DNA of 64,000 nucleotides from Paraconiothyrium sp. Pb-2020 (taxonomy: Eukaryota; Ascomycota; Dothideomycetes; Pleosporales; Didymosphaeriaceae): contig JAJUBI010000001.1 in assembly GCA_022419385.1 (NCBI GenBank), positions 2,914,001 through 2,978,000 of the forward strand, written 5' to 3'. A program made the position numbers and the translations under genes. The notes below the pieces were generated by a model that had not been told where the DNA came from, did no database searches, and saw only the letters and a program-made list of their open reading frames with translations. Positions 12,922 to 23,490 of the stretch are shown piece by piece (within the stretch, counting starts at the first letter, position 1; each line of letters opens with the position of its first letter).

Positions 12922-12937
12922 CGGGTTTATGGAACCG
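12922..12937. promoter_or_regulatory. CGG-N10-CCG zinc-cluster site 1
   Basis: Sequence CGGGTTTATGGAACCG: inverted CGG triplets spaced by 10, the geometry bound by Put3-type Zn2Cys6 dimers. It lies between the dioxygenase and amidohydrolase starts. Assignment to the regulator at 18186 is inferred from proximity. Confidence 0.6.
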
Positions 12938-12964
12938 ATGAATAGTGGCGCATAGCCCTGGAGT

Positions 12965-12980
12965 CGGTATGATGAAGCCG
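12965..12980. promoter_or_regulatory. CGG-N10-CCG zinc-cluster site 2
   Basis: Sequence CGGTATGATGAAGCCG, same geometry as site 1 and 43 bases from it in the same divergent promoter. Paired sites are common in targets of fungal zinc-cluster activators. Confidence 0.6.
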
Positions 12981-13229
12981 CGATCATACGAGGGTTTTTA
13001 GTATACATAATCGCTTAGCGCTGGGGTAGCACGGCACATGGATGTAGACGCGGGGAAGATAATTTCGGGATTAGCCTACAATGTGTGCAGTGGGTGGTCA
13101 TTGAAGCAAGGATAAGCATACATTAGCGCACCCGTTCTCTAAGCTTTGTTTATGTAGTTTCGCGCGGGTTTAGTTGCACGTCGTGTTTCTTCCTCGCCAT
13201 CAGAACAAACACTGGCTATATCAACCAAA

Positions 13230-14362
13230 ATGAAAGGCACCATAGCGGTCGAAGAGGCCATCATCGACCAAGCGGGCGTCGAGGCGCACTCATTCGCACA
13301 ATTTCAAAACCTCATGCGTCCGGGCAGCGACCCGACAACCGGACTCTCAGCACACGAGAAGCGACTTCTAGACATACATGGCGAGCGTCTGAAGAGCATG
13401 GATGAGCACGGCGTCGAGTACATGCTGCTTTCTTTGACATCACCAGGCGCGCAAGGCGAAGCAGATGCAGAAAAGGCAAAAGAAGTAGCGAGAGTTGCAA
13501 ACGACTATCTCGCCGGTGAAGTGAAGAAGAACCCCCAAAGATTTGGAGCATTGGCGGCACTCTCGATGCATAATGCAAAAGATGCAGCGAATGAGCTGAG
13601 AAGAGCGGTAACGGAATTAGGCATGTTTGGTGGGTTGGTGAACGACTTTCAATCAAAAGGGGCGGAAGCGGAGGTCAAAGTATACTTCGACACGCCAGAC
13701 TACGATCTGTTTTGGCAGACGGTTCAGGAGCTTGATGTGCCGATATATTTCCATCCCCGATACGCGATATCGCAAGACTTGCAGCTTGGTACGAAATACG
13801 GCGATCGGAGGCATCTGCTCGGCGCGGGCGTCCAATTTCATCTGGACCTCAGCTGGCATCTGTATGCGATATGTTCATCCGGTATTTTCGATCGATACCC
13901 GAAGATACAGATTGTTGCAGGACATCTAGGCGAAGGGTGAGAAGTCAATTTAGTAGATTCCAAAGCTTCAGTATGCTGACCTGCCACAAGAATACCCTTC
14001 AACTTGTGGAGAGCCAGTCACTGGATCAACCATCCCTTCAAACGTGGATCACGGCCAATGAAAGAGGACTATAGCTACTACTGGACACATAATGTTAACA
14101 TCACCACATCCGGGAACTACAACACAAGAGGCTTGAAGTTCTGTATTGAAGAGATAGGCCTCGACCGGTGTCTATTTGCAATTGGTACGTTACTGTTTCT
14201 GATGGGTGAACAAACATTACTGACCAAGTGGAAGATACACCCTACGAAACAGTGGAGGAGGGTCAGAATTGGTGGAAGTCGGTAGATCTGCCGGAAGACC
14301 AGAAAGAAGCAGTTGCTCGAAAGAACGCAATTAGGTTGTTCAAGCTTCCGCTTGAGGAGTAA
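13230..14362 (+). CDS. Amidohydrolase-2 family enzyme, hydroxybenzoate decarboxylase-like
   Basis: Three exons (13230-13936, 13991-14184, 14235-14362) give 342 residues, the usual length for the 2,3-dihydroxybenzoate / gamma-resorcylate decarboxylase branch of the amidohydrolase superfamily. These are TIM-barrel metal enzymes that remove the carboxylate from hydroxybenzoates. Visible ligands: the N-terminal VEEA (Glu), YFHPR (His), AGHLGEG (His, at the exon 1/2 junction) and the catalytic Asp in FAIDTPYE, which is formed by joining exons 2 and 3. An alternative acceptor 6 nt upstream (exon start 14229) would insert two residues before this Asp; I prefer 14235 because it restores the family motif. 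The gene is divergently paired with the dioxygenase. In context it could decarboxylate the acid made by the aldehyde dehydrogenase at 16096. Substrate is not provable from sequence. Confidence 0.88.
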
Positions 14363-14675
14363 TTTTGTATGAAGGCCATGTGAAGATAGCTTAATACGGT
14401 CAATACAAATAGAGCCTGGTGAATGCTCTTCGATGGACTTTCATAGGTTGAGATGCATGATCTGGCACCGTTAGCGAATCGTTCATGGTCCGATGTTTGG
14501 CAGCCTGGAGCAATTCGATACGGCAGAGGTTCGGGTCAATCATCGATGTTTTTGCACACAGAATCGATATGCATAACTTCATAGATACCCTTCTGACTTC
14601 TGCGTGACGATTAGGATTTCACATGGGTAGATACAATAGGAGAAGGCGACATCTCTTGATGGCATTGTATTATAA
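14363..14675. other. Convergent intergenic region
   Basis: 313 bases between the 3' ends of the amidohydrolase and SnoaL-like genes. Only 3' UTRs are expected. No CGG-N10-CCG site and no gene were seen. Confidence 0.4.
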
Positions 14676-15551
14676 CTACTGTTCAGACTTTGGCGTGCTC
14701 AAGATTAAAGCTGGCGTACTCGATTTCGGATCTTCGCCGTACGGAGGCGCCCTCAGATCATCTTCTGCCACCTGCTTCCCGGTTATGGGATGCGCGTAAT
14801 GGAAAGGGACCACGCGAGTGTCTGGCCAGAGCATGGGGTTCTCGCACAGCTCGTTCGGCCCTGCAGGGTCTTCGGGATATGTCTTCGACATGAAAGGCAC
14901 GTAGTTCGGCTTGGTGTGCGACCAGCCTTTCTCGAATGTGCCGTGCCAAAAAGGGAAGTACCTCAGCCTGAAGATCTTCCATACACCATCTTGTTTGATA
15001 TACTCGTTTTCGTATACCCCTCCTTCCCACCACTGCACTAGCCCACGAGGATGTGTGTCCTTGATGCTCTCGTGCGTACCAGCGGACATCATGCTGCGGA
15101 AGCGGCCTTTGGCGCGGGTGCCGTCCGCATTGATGTCTACGATGCCCTGAATCTGAGGATGGTCGAGGAGGAAGCCGTGCACTGGCCCATTACGGCCGTT
15201 CACGAAGGCTTTCGCAAAGCGGCCGATGTACAGCCGCTCCACGCCCTCCTTGCCATTGTAACGGCCACCGAGGAATTCTACGCAGGTGTCGGGATGGTCG
15301 GCAAAGAGGTCAGCGACCTGGATTTATCAGCAACCTCACTCTCCACTGGACTGCCCCACTTACCTCCCGGTAAAGGCATTTGTCGAGATAGTAGCCGTAG
15401 GTGTATTGGAGCTTCCTGACGTCCTCTTGAGCTATTGGACGATTAGCCTCGGCTAGAATGTATGACTAATCATGAACCTACATCTCACTAGGGAAACCTC
15501 CTTCTGAAGCTGCTGGACCAACTGCTTGAGCTCTTCGATTTCGCTGCCCAT
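14676..15551 (-). CDS. SnoaL-like (NTF2-fold) domain protein
   Basis: Minus-strand exons 15551-15482, 15431-15364 and 15317-14676 sum to 260 codons, so 259 residues. A short N-terminal coiled-coil-like stretch (EIEELKQLVQQLQKEV) precedes a SnoaL_4-type start (DVRKLQYTYGYYLDKCLY...VADLFADHPD). Further features are FLGGRYNGKEGVERLY and the sheet residues GRFRSMMSAGTHE and WWEGGVYENEYI, typical of the cone-shaped NTF2 fold. Fungal members are often encoded in aromatic or polyketide metabolic clusters and may be dehydratases, isomerases or ligand-binding proteins. No catalytic assignment can be made here. The first intron boundary (donor GTAGGT after residue 23) is the least certain; GTGAGA seven bases upstream is an alternative with a different acceptor. 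The gene is divergent from the aldehyde dehydrogenase gene, sharing a promoter with a CGG-N10-CCG site. Confidence 0.8.
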
Positions 15552-16095
15552 GGTGATGTAGCGGTTCGGAATGTAGTCTGACTGCAAAGAGGATTGCAAG
15601 CTGACCTTCTTAAGCTGCTGGCTTAATGCTCGATGTGTCGCATGCTACAACTGCAACGCCCTCTTTTCCCAATCCGTCCCAAGGTCGCGGCTACGCTGAG
15701 CATCTATTGGACCGGCAATTAGATTACAGGCCACAGCCTCTTCTCCATAACGGTCGTATATGACCGATGCCACAGTGCCCGTGGCGGGGTCAGTGGTAGC
15801 GCGAAGCTGCAGTCACACCCCACTACGACGTCCCGCGATGTGGGGTCCTGGTTCTAGCCTTGCAAACCTTCTCCAGTACCTCATGCGTTAGACCTACCAA
15901 CCGATACTACGAGCCGTGCAGCACTGCCGCAGGCTGTAACTAACAGTCCTATTGCCGCCCTTGGAGATTTGTCAGAGCCTGGTATTTCTGCACGCAACAT
16001 CCTCCGGGAAAGTACTTCCATAGCTGCGCCTCATTGACCAGATATTGATATCGACCTTCTTCCGAACAACGTCCGACATTATCAGCGTAAGCAAG
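15552..16095. promoter_or_regulatory. Divergent promoter of SnoaL-like and aldehyde dehydrogenase genes
   Basis: 544 bases without a gene. It holds CGG-N10-CCG (15751-15766) and an inverted pair CCCCAC...GTGGGG (15818-15845), with a further GCGGGG at 15784-15789. These GC boxes fit the SYGGRG consensus of CreA. A role in carbon catabolite repression is inferred only. Confidence 0.55.
15751..15766. promoter_or_regulatory. CGG-N10-CCG zinc-cluster site 3
   Basis: Sequence CGGTCGTATATGACCG. Here the inverted repeat extends to CGGTC/GACCG, making it the most symmetrical of the four copies in this locus. It lies between the SnoaL-like and aldehyde dehydrogenase starts. Confidence 0.65.
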
Positions 16096-17758
16096 ATGGG
16101 GCTTCCTGAACAAATCGAGACTCGTCTTTTCATCAATGGGGAGGTTCGTGCTTGGGCTTCTCTCAAGCGGCACGTGCTGATCTATTACAGTTCGTAGAGT
16201 CTTCCGATGGCAAAACATTTGATATCACCAATCCGGCCACACTAAAGCATGTAGCAAAGGTTCACGAAGCATCGGAACAGGATACGGATCGAGCTGTCGC
16301 CTCAGCGAAGGCCGCTTTCCCGTCATGGTCAGCTCTATCGCCAGCCCAGCGAGCACCCTACTTTAAGAAGCTTGCTGCTTTAATACGCGAAAGCAATGAT
16401 GAACTTGCTGCCCTTGAAGCTGCCTCAATGGGGAAGCCTGTTGGTACGTTTTTCGATGGCTTTGCCGCGGCTGGAAAATTCGATCATTACGCAGAAGCCG
16501 GACATACCGTTCAGGGCACGACCAGTAAGTGCGCGTCCGCCACCGCATGTTATGAGATAATCAATGCTCACCTCAATTGTAGGTGTGCAGACGCCTGGAT
16601 TTCTTAACTTAACGTTACGCCAACCATATGGCGTTGTGGCTGCTATCATTCCATGGAACGTTCCTCTTCTTTTCTTAGCAGGCAAGGTCGCCCCTGCGCT
16701 TATCGTCGGTAATACGGTCGTTGTGAAGAGCAGCGAGAAGGCTCCTTTGACAGTAAGTCACTCGTACCCCACTCGTTCCCCAATACTCACATATCCTAGT
16801 CGGCGAAGCTAGCTACTCTCGTCCAAAAAGCAGGGTTCCCTCCTGGTGTGTTCAACATCATCACGGGGTTTGGTAACGTAGGTAGTCCCAAGATGGCTTT
16901 GATGACGGGTTGCTCACAAAGACCCTATTGTAGGTCAGCGGGTCTATACTAAGTCACCACATGGACGTTCGGGCTCTTTCATTTACTGGATCCGGACGGA
17001 CAGGTAGACTCATTCAAGCGGCTGCCGCAAAGTCAAATCTGAAGGCAGTCTATCTTGAACTGGGAGGTAAATCTCCGGCAGTCATCTTCGAAGATGCCGA
17101 TCTTGAAAAAGCAGTCAAGGAGACTGCATACAGCGTCCAGTCGAACAGCGGACAGGTCTGCATGATGAATTCGCGCATATACGTGCAAGACACTGTCTTT
17201 GACAAATATGTTGAGCTCTTTAAGGGATACCTTACAAGCAAGGTAAATGTGGGCAACCCATTAGAGAAAGACATCAACCACGGCCCTCAGGCGGACGAAG
17301 TCCAGCACAAGACCGTCCTTCGTTACCTGGAGATGGGCAAACAGTCTGGCAACCTAGTCATGGGCGGCGCAGCGCCCTCAGACCGAGAAGGATACTACAT
17401 CCAGCCTACAGTGTTCACCGACACGCCAGAAGACGCCCAAATCATGAAAGAAGAAGTGTTTGGGCCAGTGGTGAACATAAATACCTTCAAGACGGAAGAA
17501 GAAGTACTCGCCAAAGCGAACGATACAGAGTATGGCCTGTACGCAGCGGTCTACACAAGGGACATCAGCCGTGCGTTGCGGTTTGCGAAGGGCCTCGAAG
17601 CTGGCACGATTGGCGTCAACTGCACGAGCCCTACGACCGCACTCAACGATGGACCTTTTGGAGGCTACAAATCGTCTGGCACGGGCAGAGAAGGAGAGCC
17701 GTTCTACTCACTGAGCAACTTCCTTGAGACAAAGTCGGTCGTCATCAAATTAGACTAG
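16096..17758 (+). CDS. NAD(P)+-dependent aldehyde dehydrogenase
   Basis: Five exons (16096-16143, 16191-16524, 16583-16752, 16800-16877, 16934-17758) close to 484 residues, normal for the ALDH superfamily. It oxidises aldehydes to acids. Landmarks in order: RLFINGEFVES at the N-terminus; VVAAIIPWNVPLLFLAGKVA; the coenzyme-binding FTGSGRTGRLI; ELGGKSPAVIF with the general-base Glu; the catalytic Cys in NSGQVCMMNS; EEVFGPVVNI; and the C-terminal PFGGYKSSGTGREGE. No key residue is missing. The small first exon is joined by a GTTCGT donor, which restores the FINGEFVES motif. It stands between the SnoaL-like gene (divergent) and the zinc-cluster regulator (same strand). In this island it is a natural partner for the dioxygenase, whose products are aromatic aldehydes if the substrate is a stilbene; that link is inferred. 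Confidence 0.95.
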
Positions 17759-18185
17759 ATGTTCCGCCTCCGCTATTGTTCCAGCAACAGGGACCTATTG
17801 CGCTCAAGCGAGCTCCCTTATATGAAGAAGATTTCTCCGTCTCTTCAGCATGCAGTAGCCTTTAGCGAGCCAAGCAGAAGTTCATCAGCAATTGCTAAGC
17901 AATGAAACTTTAATGAAACAGATCTCATCTGCTTCGGACGTGAGGCTATCCATTTGGGTATTAGCCTGATACCACGGGCTCGGCTCATGTCCGCCGCCCC
18001 TGGCTAAGCGCCCCCACATTTATGAGCAGCCCGGAATCCCCGCATTTTCCCCAACAGCAACCTTTTTGACGCCGGGCTGACTTTCCCTATCACCGTGTGA
18101 CCTCCGCCGCTGGTTTCATTATCGAATAATATCAGGCGTACCCACGAATACGCGATACGGCGTCGGGCCCGATCGCCGCCCGAAC
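17759..18185. promoter_or_regulatory. Intergenic region upstream of zinc-cluster regulator
   Basis: 427 bases holding the ALDH 3' UTR and the promoter of the regulator gene. It contains the fourth CGG-N10-CCG element (17981-17996), compatible with autoregulation. Confidence 0.5.
17981..17996. promoter_or_regulatory. CGG-N10-CCG zinc-cluster site 4
   Basis: Sequence CGGCTCATGTCCGCCG, about 190 bases upstream of the regulator start codon. The surroundings are CG-rich, so this copy is the most likely to be fortuitous. Confidence 0.45.
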
Positions 18186-20706
18186 ATGGCCGAGGCGTCG
18201 GCTTCATCGGGCCATGCGCAGCAGCCCATGCGAGGCCACGGCACCCATCGCGTGCATAGCAGCTGCGACAGGTGTCGGAGCAGGAAGACAAAGGTATGTG
18301 ACGTCTTCACCGACCCGTACTGCCCAGACCTAACCGACACCTAGTGCATCGATCCAGGTAAGCAGGGGTTTTGTTGTCGTCTTGTGCGAACGTGTGGGGG
18401 CTCATGGCGCGTCAGTTCCTGGGCCGTGTCGATACTGCGCCCGCACTGGTTCGGTATGCCAGATCGCGACGCCTCGCCGGAAGCGCCCCTACTACCATGT
18501 CACCGAGGAAGAGTATCAGTGCTCCATGCGCATATTGGAGCACTTCTTCCCGGATCGTGAGCTCAACCTAGTCTCGCTTAGGCAGATTGCCCAAGACGTC
18601 GTCGATGGAAGGCTTGTGGGGTCAGTGACAGAAGGCGAGCCCATGCCACCCATCAGTGAAGAAACCACGCCGGATGAAGGGGAAGATGCATTCCAGGAAG
18701 CAGAGCCCGTGCTGGATTCGGTGAACGATCTTCATGAGCCGCTGGGCACCATGATGAGAGACTCCACCGGTCGATACCGTACGTGAGTCGATATGTTATC
18801 CCAATGCGCCTACTAAGATACGGTAGGATATGTGGGTGCACACTCGGACATTGCCTTCAACGCGGCTGTCTGTTCAATGGGCAAAGAGTCAGAGGCGCGG
18901 AGAAATCCCAACATTATTGGGCCCCCTAAGGTCGGACTCTATCCTCCGCCCCTACCCACACCGTCATCCAATGAGTTTGGATCACCTAGCCGGTCGTTCT
19001 TCCTTCCACGTCGCGAGCTTTGCGACTACTACATCTCAAGGTTCCTCGAGGATGTGCACTCTACACATTGGTTCTATTCGATCGAGCAATTTTTGTATCG
19101 CGTGGACAGTACCTACACGGGAAAAGCAGGGAAGCTGAGTAATTCATGGATGTGTTCGCTGTACGCAATTCTAGGACTAGGCGCGGCAAATTATGAAGAG
19201 CCAAGCGGACAGTCGCCGCTGCCTGCCGGCTCCCCTGCTGCTTCTGACGAGAAGTCGTCGGAAGACTACATTGCGCTAGCCAAGGAGCTCATACCCGCAG
19301 TGTACGACGAGGCGGATATCGATAGTATCCGTGCCTTAGCTATCATGGTAAGTGCATGCTTAATCGGATTTGAAAGGCCCTCAACACGCTTGGTCTACAC
19401 TAAAACGCCCTTTACGCGATAGACCTTAGACCGGTACCCCTATTGTGGATATGGAGTTGTCTGATGTAACTTACTGACTAACAAACCTTAGAGCATTGCA
19501 CTCGAAAACCTCTGCTCAAGAACGACCTCATACCTCTACATGGGCGCGAGCATTCAGATGGCTTATTCGCTTGGACTCCACCGAGACTCGATAAATGGCT
19601 CTGGCGCCTCAATGGAGCTTGAACAGAATCGCCGTATATGGTGGACTCTCTTCACGCTTGACCTGGAGGTTGCTTCGAGAGGGGGAGCCCCAACCATGAT
19701 CGACGAGCGACACCTTCGGATAACCACCCCTCTGCCCTCCGAGCAGGTAAACACTCCCTCACTTCACTTTCTACATCTGCTGACGGCTCACAGGTCTTGT
19801 ATCCCGGTATGCACACGCCGCTCTCTTGGCTCAGCACCTCGGTCGCTCTCTGCCGCCTAAAGCGCGAAATCATACAAGCAGTTTACACTGAGCGCTTCAT
19901 GAATTCGCGCACCATTTCCTTCACCACCATCTCCAAGCTACTCCTCTCGCTGCAAGGCTGGCAGCAACTCATGCCTCCACATCTTAAACATGACGTGCCG
20001 GCGCCTCCAACTCACACGCGCGCCGTCGCCGTCCTACACCTGCAGTACTGGAGTACCACCATTCTCTTATGCCGCCCGTTTCTCCTCTACCTAGTTCTGA
20101 GACACAGCACGCTCGATCCCAGCAAAAAGGTCTGGTTTGAGCGTATGGGCAAGGCGACCATTGACGCCGCGCAAAAGAGCCTCGGCATCCTGCAGCAGAT
20201 GGCGGCGGACAATACAATCTCGAGTCTCACCGCTTTCGACAGCACATGCCTCCTCCGCCTTGTCATGGTATTCATACTCGCATTTGCTCACACGAAGCAG
20301 CCGCAGTACCGCGCGCACATCGAGACGTCAATCTCGCTCATGAAGAGCCTCGAGCAGATTGGCTTCAGCAAGATGGTGGCGGAGGAGACGCCGATGCGGC
20401 TAGCCGATTTGGGCATTCCGATTGAGACGAAGGAGGGGAACACGAGTGTCTTATTGGATGATGATTTGATTGCCCAGCTCTGGGGAAATCTAGATCCGTG
20501 AGTCGCTCCGCAGAGCTCGCGCGGAAAGGAGACTAATATAGAGTAGTAACTTTATGACGCCGCTGCAGACGCAGCAAAGCTTAGACCTAGCATTCGACGA
20601 CTCCAACTACTCAGACCTTAATTCTGAAATCATGCAGCTGACCAACCTGGACGACTCGATTGTCATCGACGCGTCGCAGGTATATTCGAGTTTCGATTTC
20701 CGTTGA
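18186..20706 (+). CDS. Zn2Cys6 transcription factor with fungal-specific TF domain
   Basis: Seven exons (18186-18293, 18345-18357, 18416-18778, 18827-19347, 19492-19746, 19794-20497, 20544-20706) close exactly to 708 residues. The binuclear cluster at residues about 27-55 reads C-DR-C-RSRKTK-C-IDPVPGP-C-RY-C-ARTGSV-C, with canonical C-x2-C-x6-C spacing; it is split by two introns, one flanking a 13-nt exon. The middle-homology domain starts near residue 200 and includes the diagnostic LGLHRD and the NRRIWWTLFTLDLEVASRGGAP block. An acidic C-terminus (DLAFDDSNYSDLNSE) may be an activation region. The nearest upstream genes are the metabolic island at 10.9-17.8 kb, and CGG-N10-CCG sites typical of such dimers sit in its promoters. 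It is therefore the candidate pathway activator. The inducer is unknown. Confidence 0.93.
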
Positions 20707-21319
20707 CGCAGTTTGGGGATGAGCAGTATCAGAGCTACCCAGCTTGGGCTTGCGAGCAAGCTTCGATTCGACTAGCAAGACAGCATTTGACATGGACAGC
20801 ACTGGACAGCGCGCGGTTGCGCTTTGCTGAGGATGAGGCCGAAAGCCCTCATGGCCCGCTATGGGGCCGCAGAAGATGTCGCGCTTCGCAATGTCATATT
20901 TGAATGCATGGCCTCACTATGTGCTATGCGTCAAGCGGATAGGATCCAGTGGATCTCCATAGAACCCTGCGACCGGGGAACGTGAGTTCGATCATGAAGG
21001 GTTGTAAATCCACCATGTACTTACTATAGTAAGCTAGTACTTGGGCATGAAGTAGATACACGATCGCTTTGTCGAAAAGCCCATATACAGCTCAAACAAT
21101 AGGAGAATACGTTTCCTTCGTCCTTTTGGCTCCCACATATCTAGACGTTGTTGTCGGTTCACTGCGCGTAACATTACTCGACGACATGTATAACTTCCCG
21201 GCTTAGTCGGGCAAGGCGCAATTATGTAAGCTGCTCCATCCCTACCATACTTGGCTGCTGCCTACAGACCTTGCTCTACTCCCCACTAACAGGCAAGAAT
21301 TCAAAAATCGTGCCGGAAG
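20707..21319. other. Intergenic region, no gene seen
   Basis: 613 bases between regulator and F-box gene. The only open frame (20703-20903) overlaps the regulator's end and is a chance ORF. It presumably holds the 3' UTR and the F-box gene promoter. Confidence 0.4.
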
Positions 21320-22730
21320 ATGGCGTCCTCATTGTCAATTCTTCCGGAGGAACTCATTAGCTCTGTTGTTTCACATGTCGGCTCCGCCGGGGATTTGTTC
21401 AATATTGCGCTGGTAACGAAACAGCTTAATCGTATCGCGACGGCTTACTTGTATCATCGCATTGCACTGGACGTTGATGAATATCACGGTCCAGCAACGT
21501 ACCACTACAACTACATTGGACCAGAAGTGGATGGAGATAGCAGTCCATGCCGCAGCAACTACGAGAGGCTCCATTCTCTAGTCATATCGTTGCTAGGGCA
21601 CCCGGAACACGCAGCGCAAGTGCAACATCTGCACATTCGCGGCCAATGGCCGGACCCGCCCAAATGGAACTTTGGAAATGTGAAATACATCGAGACGCCT
21701 CCACTTCTAAGTCGAATCAAGGCACTCAAAGGGTTTCCAAGAATGTGGAGTGCCGACACGAAGGGCTGGGACACTGTGCAGGCACTCATGATCATCCTGT
21801 TCCATCTCGTACCCAATCTCCGCACCCTGACCACTAGCTTACCTGAGCAGACAGGCCATCACTGGCTTTGGTTCTATCGAAAGTGGTCCACCGACTGCCT
21901 TAATAACCTGCAACAAGTGGCATTTGTGGAAAATGAAGGGGACGGAAGCGGCCTCGCGCGCGATTCGTTCTTGGAATCAAAACAGCTCAAGAGCATCTTT
22001 TCTTATAATTCAACTGACCTGGAGAAAGACCAACTGGTTGACCCAACCCGTCTGGACGACCGGGGATACATGAACAATGCCATGACGTTGATGTCGGATG
22101 GGACTCGAACGAAACGTCACAGTGGAAACAGAGAACATGCGGCGGAGCATGTTGAAATTCTTGAAACGTCTCGAGACTTCATATCTCTATCGGACTACAT
22201 CCAAAGCTTCGCAGTAAGTATCAGAGGGTGATTTAATTTGCAATCGCTGACGTAGGCACTCTTGTGCCCCGCAGGCGCTCCGTACCTTCGCCTTCGACTT
22301 TCGTCGGGAGTCGGTGCCTGAGCATTCCTGCTTTTATAATGCTGTGATTTTGTCCCTATCTACTCATGCCGAGACTCTGACAGCGCTGCACCTTGGAGGG
22401 GCGTACAGTGCCTTCCACAATTCTACCCCTCCAATCAACTTCAGCGGATTGACGAACCTGAAGCATCTCAGGACTACTGTTCTTTTCTTCCTTGGGTTTC
22501 CACTCTGCTCAAATGGTACCTCCTTACCAGACCACCTCATGCGCGAAAGATTTCCCCTTAGCCTCGAGAAGTTGGTGCTCTTGGTGTACAACAACGAGCA
22601 AAATCAAATCATTTCGGAATTACAGCATTACTTTGCAACCGATCCTCCAATTATACCAAACCTGCAGCATCTTGACATCTACTGCCATGCGCCTGAAGCG
22701 ATGTATGCCTGGCTTCATGATCTAGTATAG
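21320..22730 (+). CDS. F-box protein, with an in-frame amber codon before the expected C-terminus
   Basis: Two exons (21320-22213, 22275-22730) encode 449 residues. The N-terminus LSILPEELISSVVSHV...DLFNIALVTKQLNRIA is an F-box, the Skp1-binding part of SCF ubiquitin ligases. The remainder is a weak leucine-rich array (LRTLTT, LKHLRTTVLFF, LQHLDIYCH). The reading frame stops at TAG 22728-22730 but continues open in the same frame for another 79 codons to TAG 22968-22970. That continuation has gene-like composition (LRIFRKLKVTQEDLSITPF, then an acidic MPVEEYEPDAEVINLIFEE). No GT-AG intron within phase removes the TAG. So the gene is either 80 residues shorter than its ancestor or carries a nonsense mutation. 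Substrate unknown. Confidence 0.75.
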
Positions 22731-22970
22731 CGATATCATATTAACCTGCGCATCTTTCGCAAACTTAAAGTTACCCAAGAAGACCTGTCCATCACACCGT
22801 TCGTTAACACGGTCGAAGGTTTTCAACAAGAGATCACCCAAGTCCCGATCAAGATAACACCTCCTGTATCGAATATCGAGGATTTGATGCCCGTTGAAGA
22901 GTATGAGCCAGACGCTGAGGTGATCAATTTGATCTTCGAAGAAGCGATTGAACACAACAAGTCACATTAG

Positions 22971-23490
22971 AATCTCTGCGACAGGCAGCGAGTAGGGGTC
23001 ATACCTTTGGGACAAGCGGACTGCATTACTAGGATAAGGCTTGGTTGATGCAGCATACGGGAAAGAACTCTGGATATGTCTTACGACTAACGAGGGCTCA
23101 TGAAGTCCGTATCATTAGACAAATCAACATTAATCAACCGTCCAGCTGCGCGTATCCCATTTGCTTCTTTCCAGAACACCTTCCCCGCACTTTTCTTACA
23201 CCTATATCACGATACTCCAATATCGCTTCGACATGCTACGCAAGCTTTCTTGTTTATCGTCCACTCACGTTTTTGCAATATATTAGATTGGGCGTCCCCA
23301 TATTTTCCCGTGGGTGAGCTACTCTACTTATCCTTGTCTGCCGAACGCTTGCAGATGAACGTGCATGCACCGAACATGACGGACATCCCTAACAAGATCA
23401 AACCGGAAGTCTTTACAAGAGTTCTGGAGAGCGTTTAGACCATTTGCTTCTATTTCCTTCGATGTATGATCATGTCACCGCTCGCACGCC
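22971..23490. other. Intergenic region, no supported gene
   Basis: 520 bases between the end of the F-box frame and the GT90 gene. A plus-strand ORF at 23100-23438 (112 codons) has no recognisable domain or signal peptide and sits where the GT90 promoter should be; I treat it as chance. Confidence 0.4.

Larger units (their letters stand above)
12832..13229. promoter_or_regulatory. Divergent promoter of dioxygenase and amidohydrolase genes
   Basis: 398 bases between two head-to-head genes. It holds two CGG-N10-CCG elements (12922-12937 and 12965-12980) and GTGGGG/CTGGGG words (12871-12876, 13021-13026) that fit the SYGGRG consensus of the carbon-catabolite repressor CreA. The shared promoter suggests co-regulation of both genes. 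Confidence 0.6.

Noticed and set aside
23100..23438. 112-codon ORF before the GT90 gene
   Set aside because: No domain, hydrophobic patches are not signal-like, and it overlaps the probable promoter.
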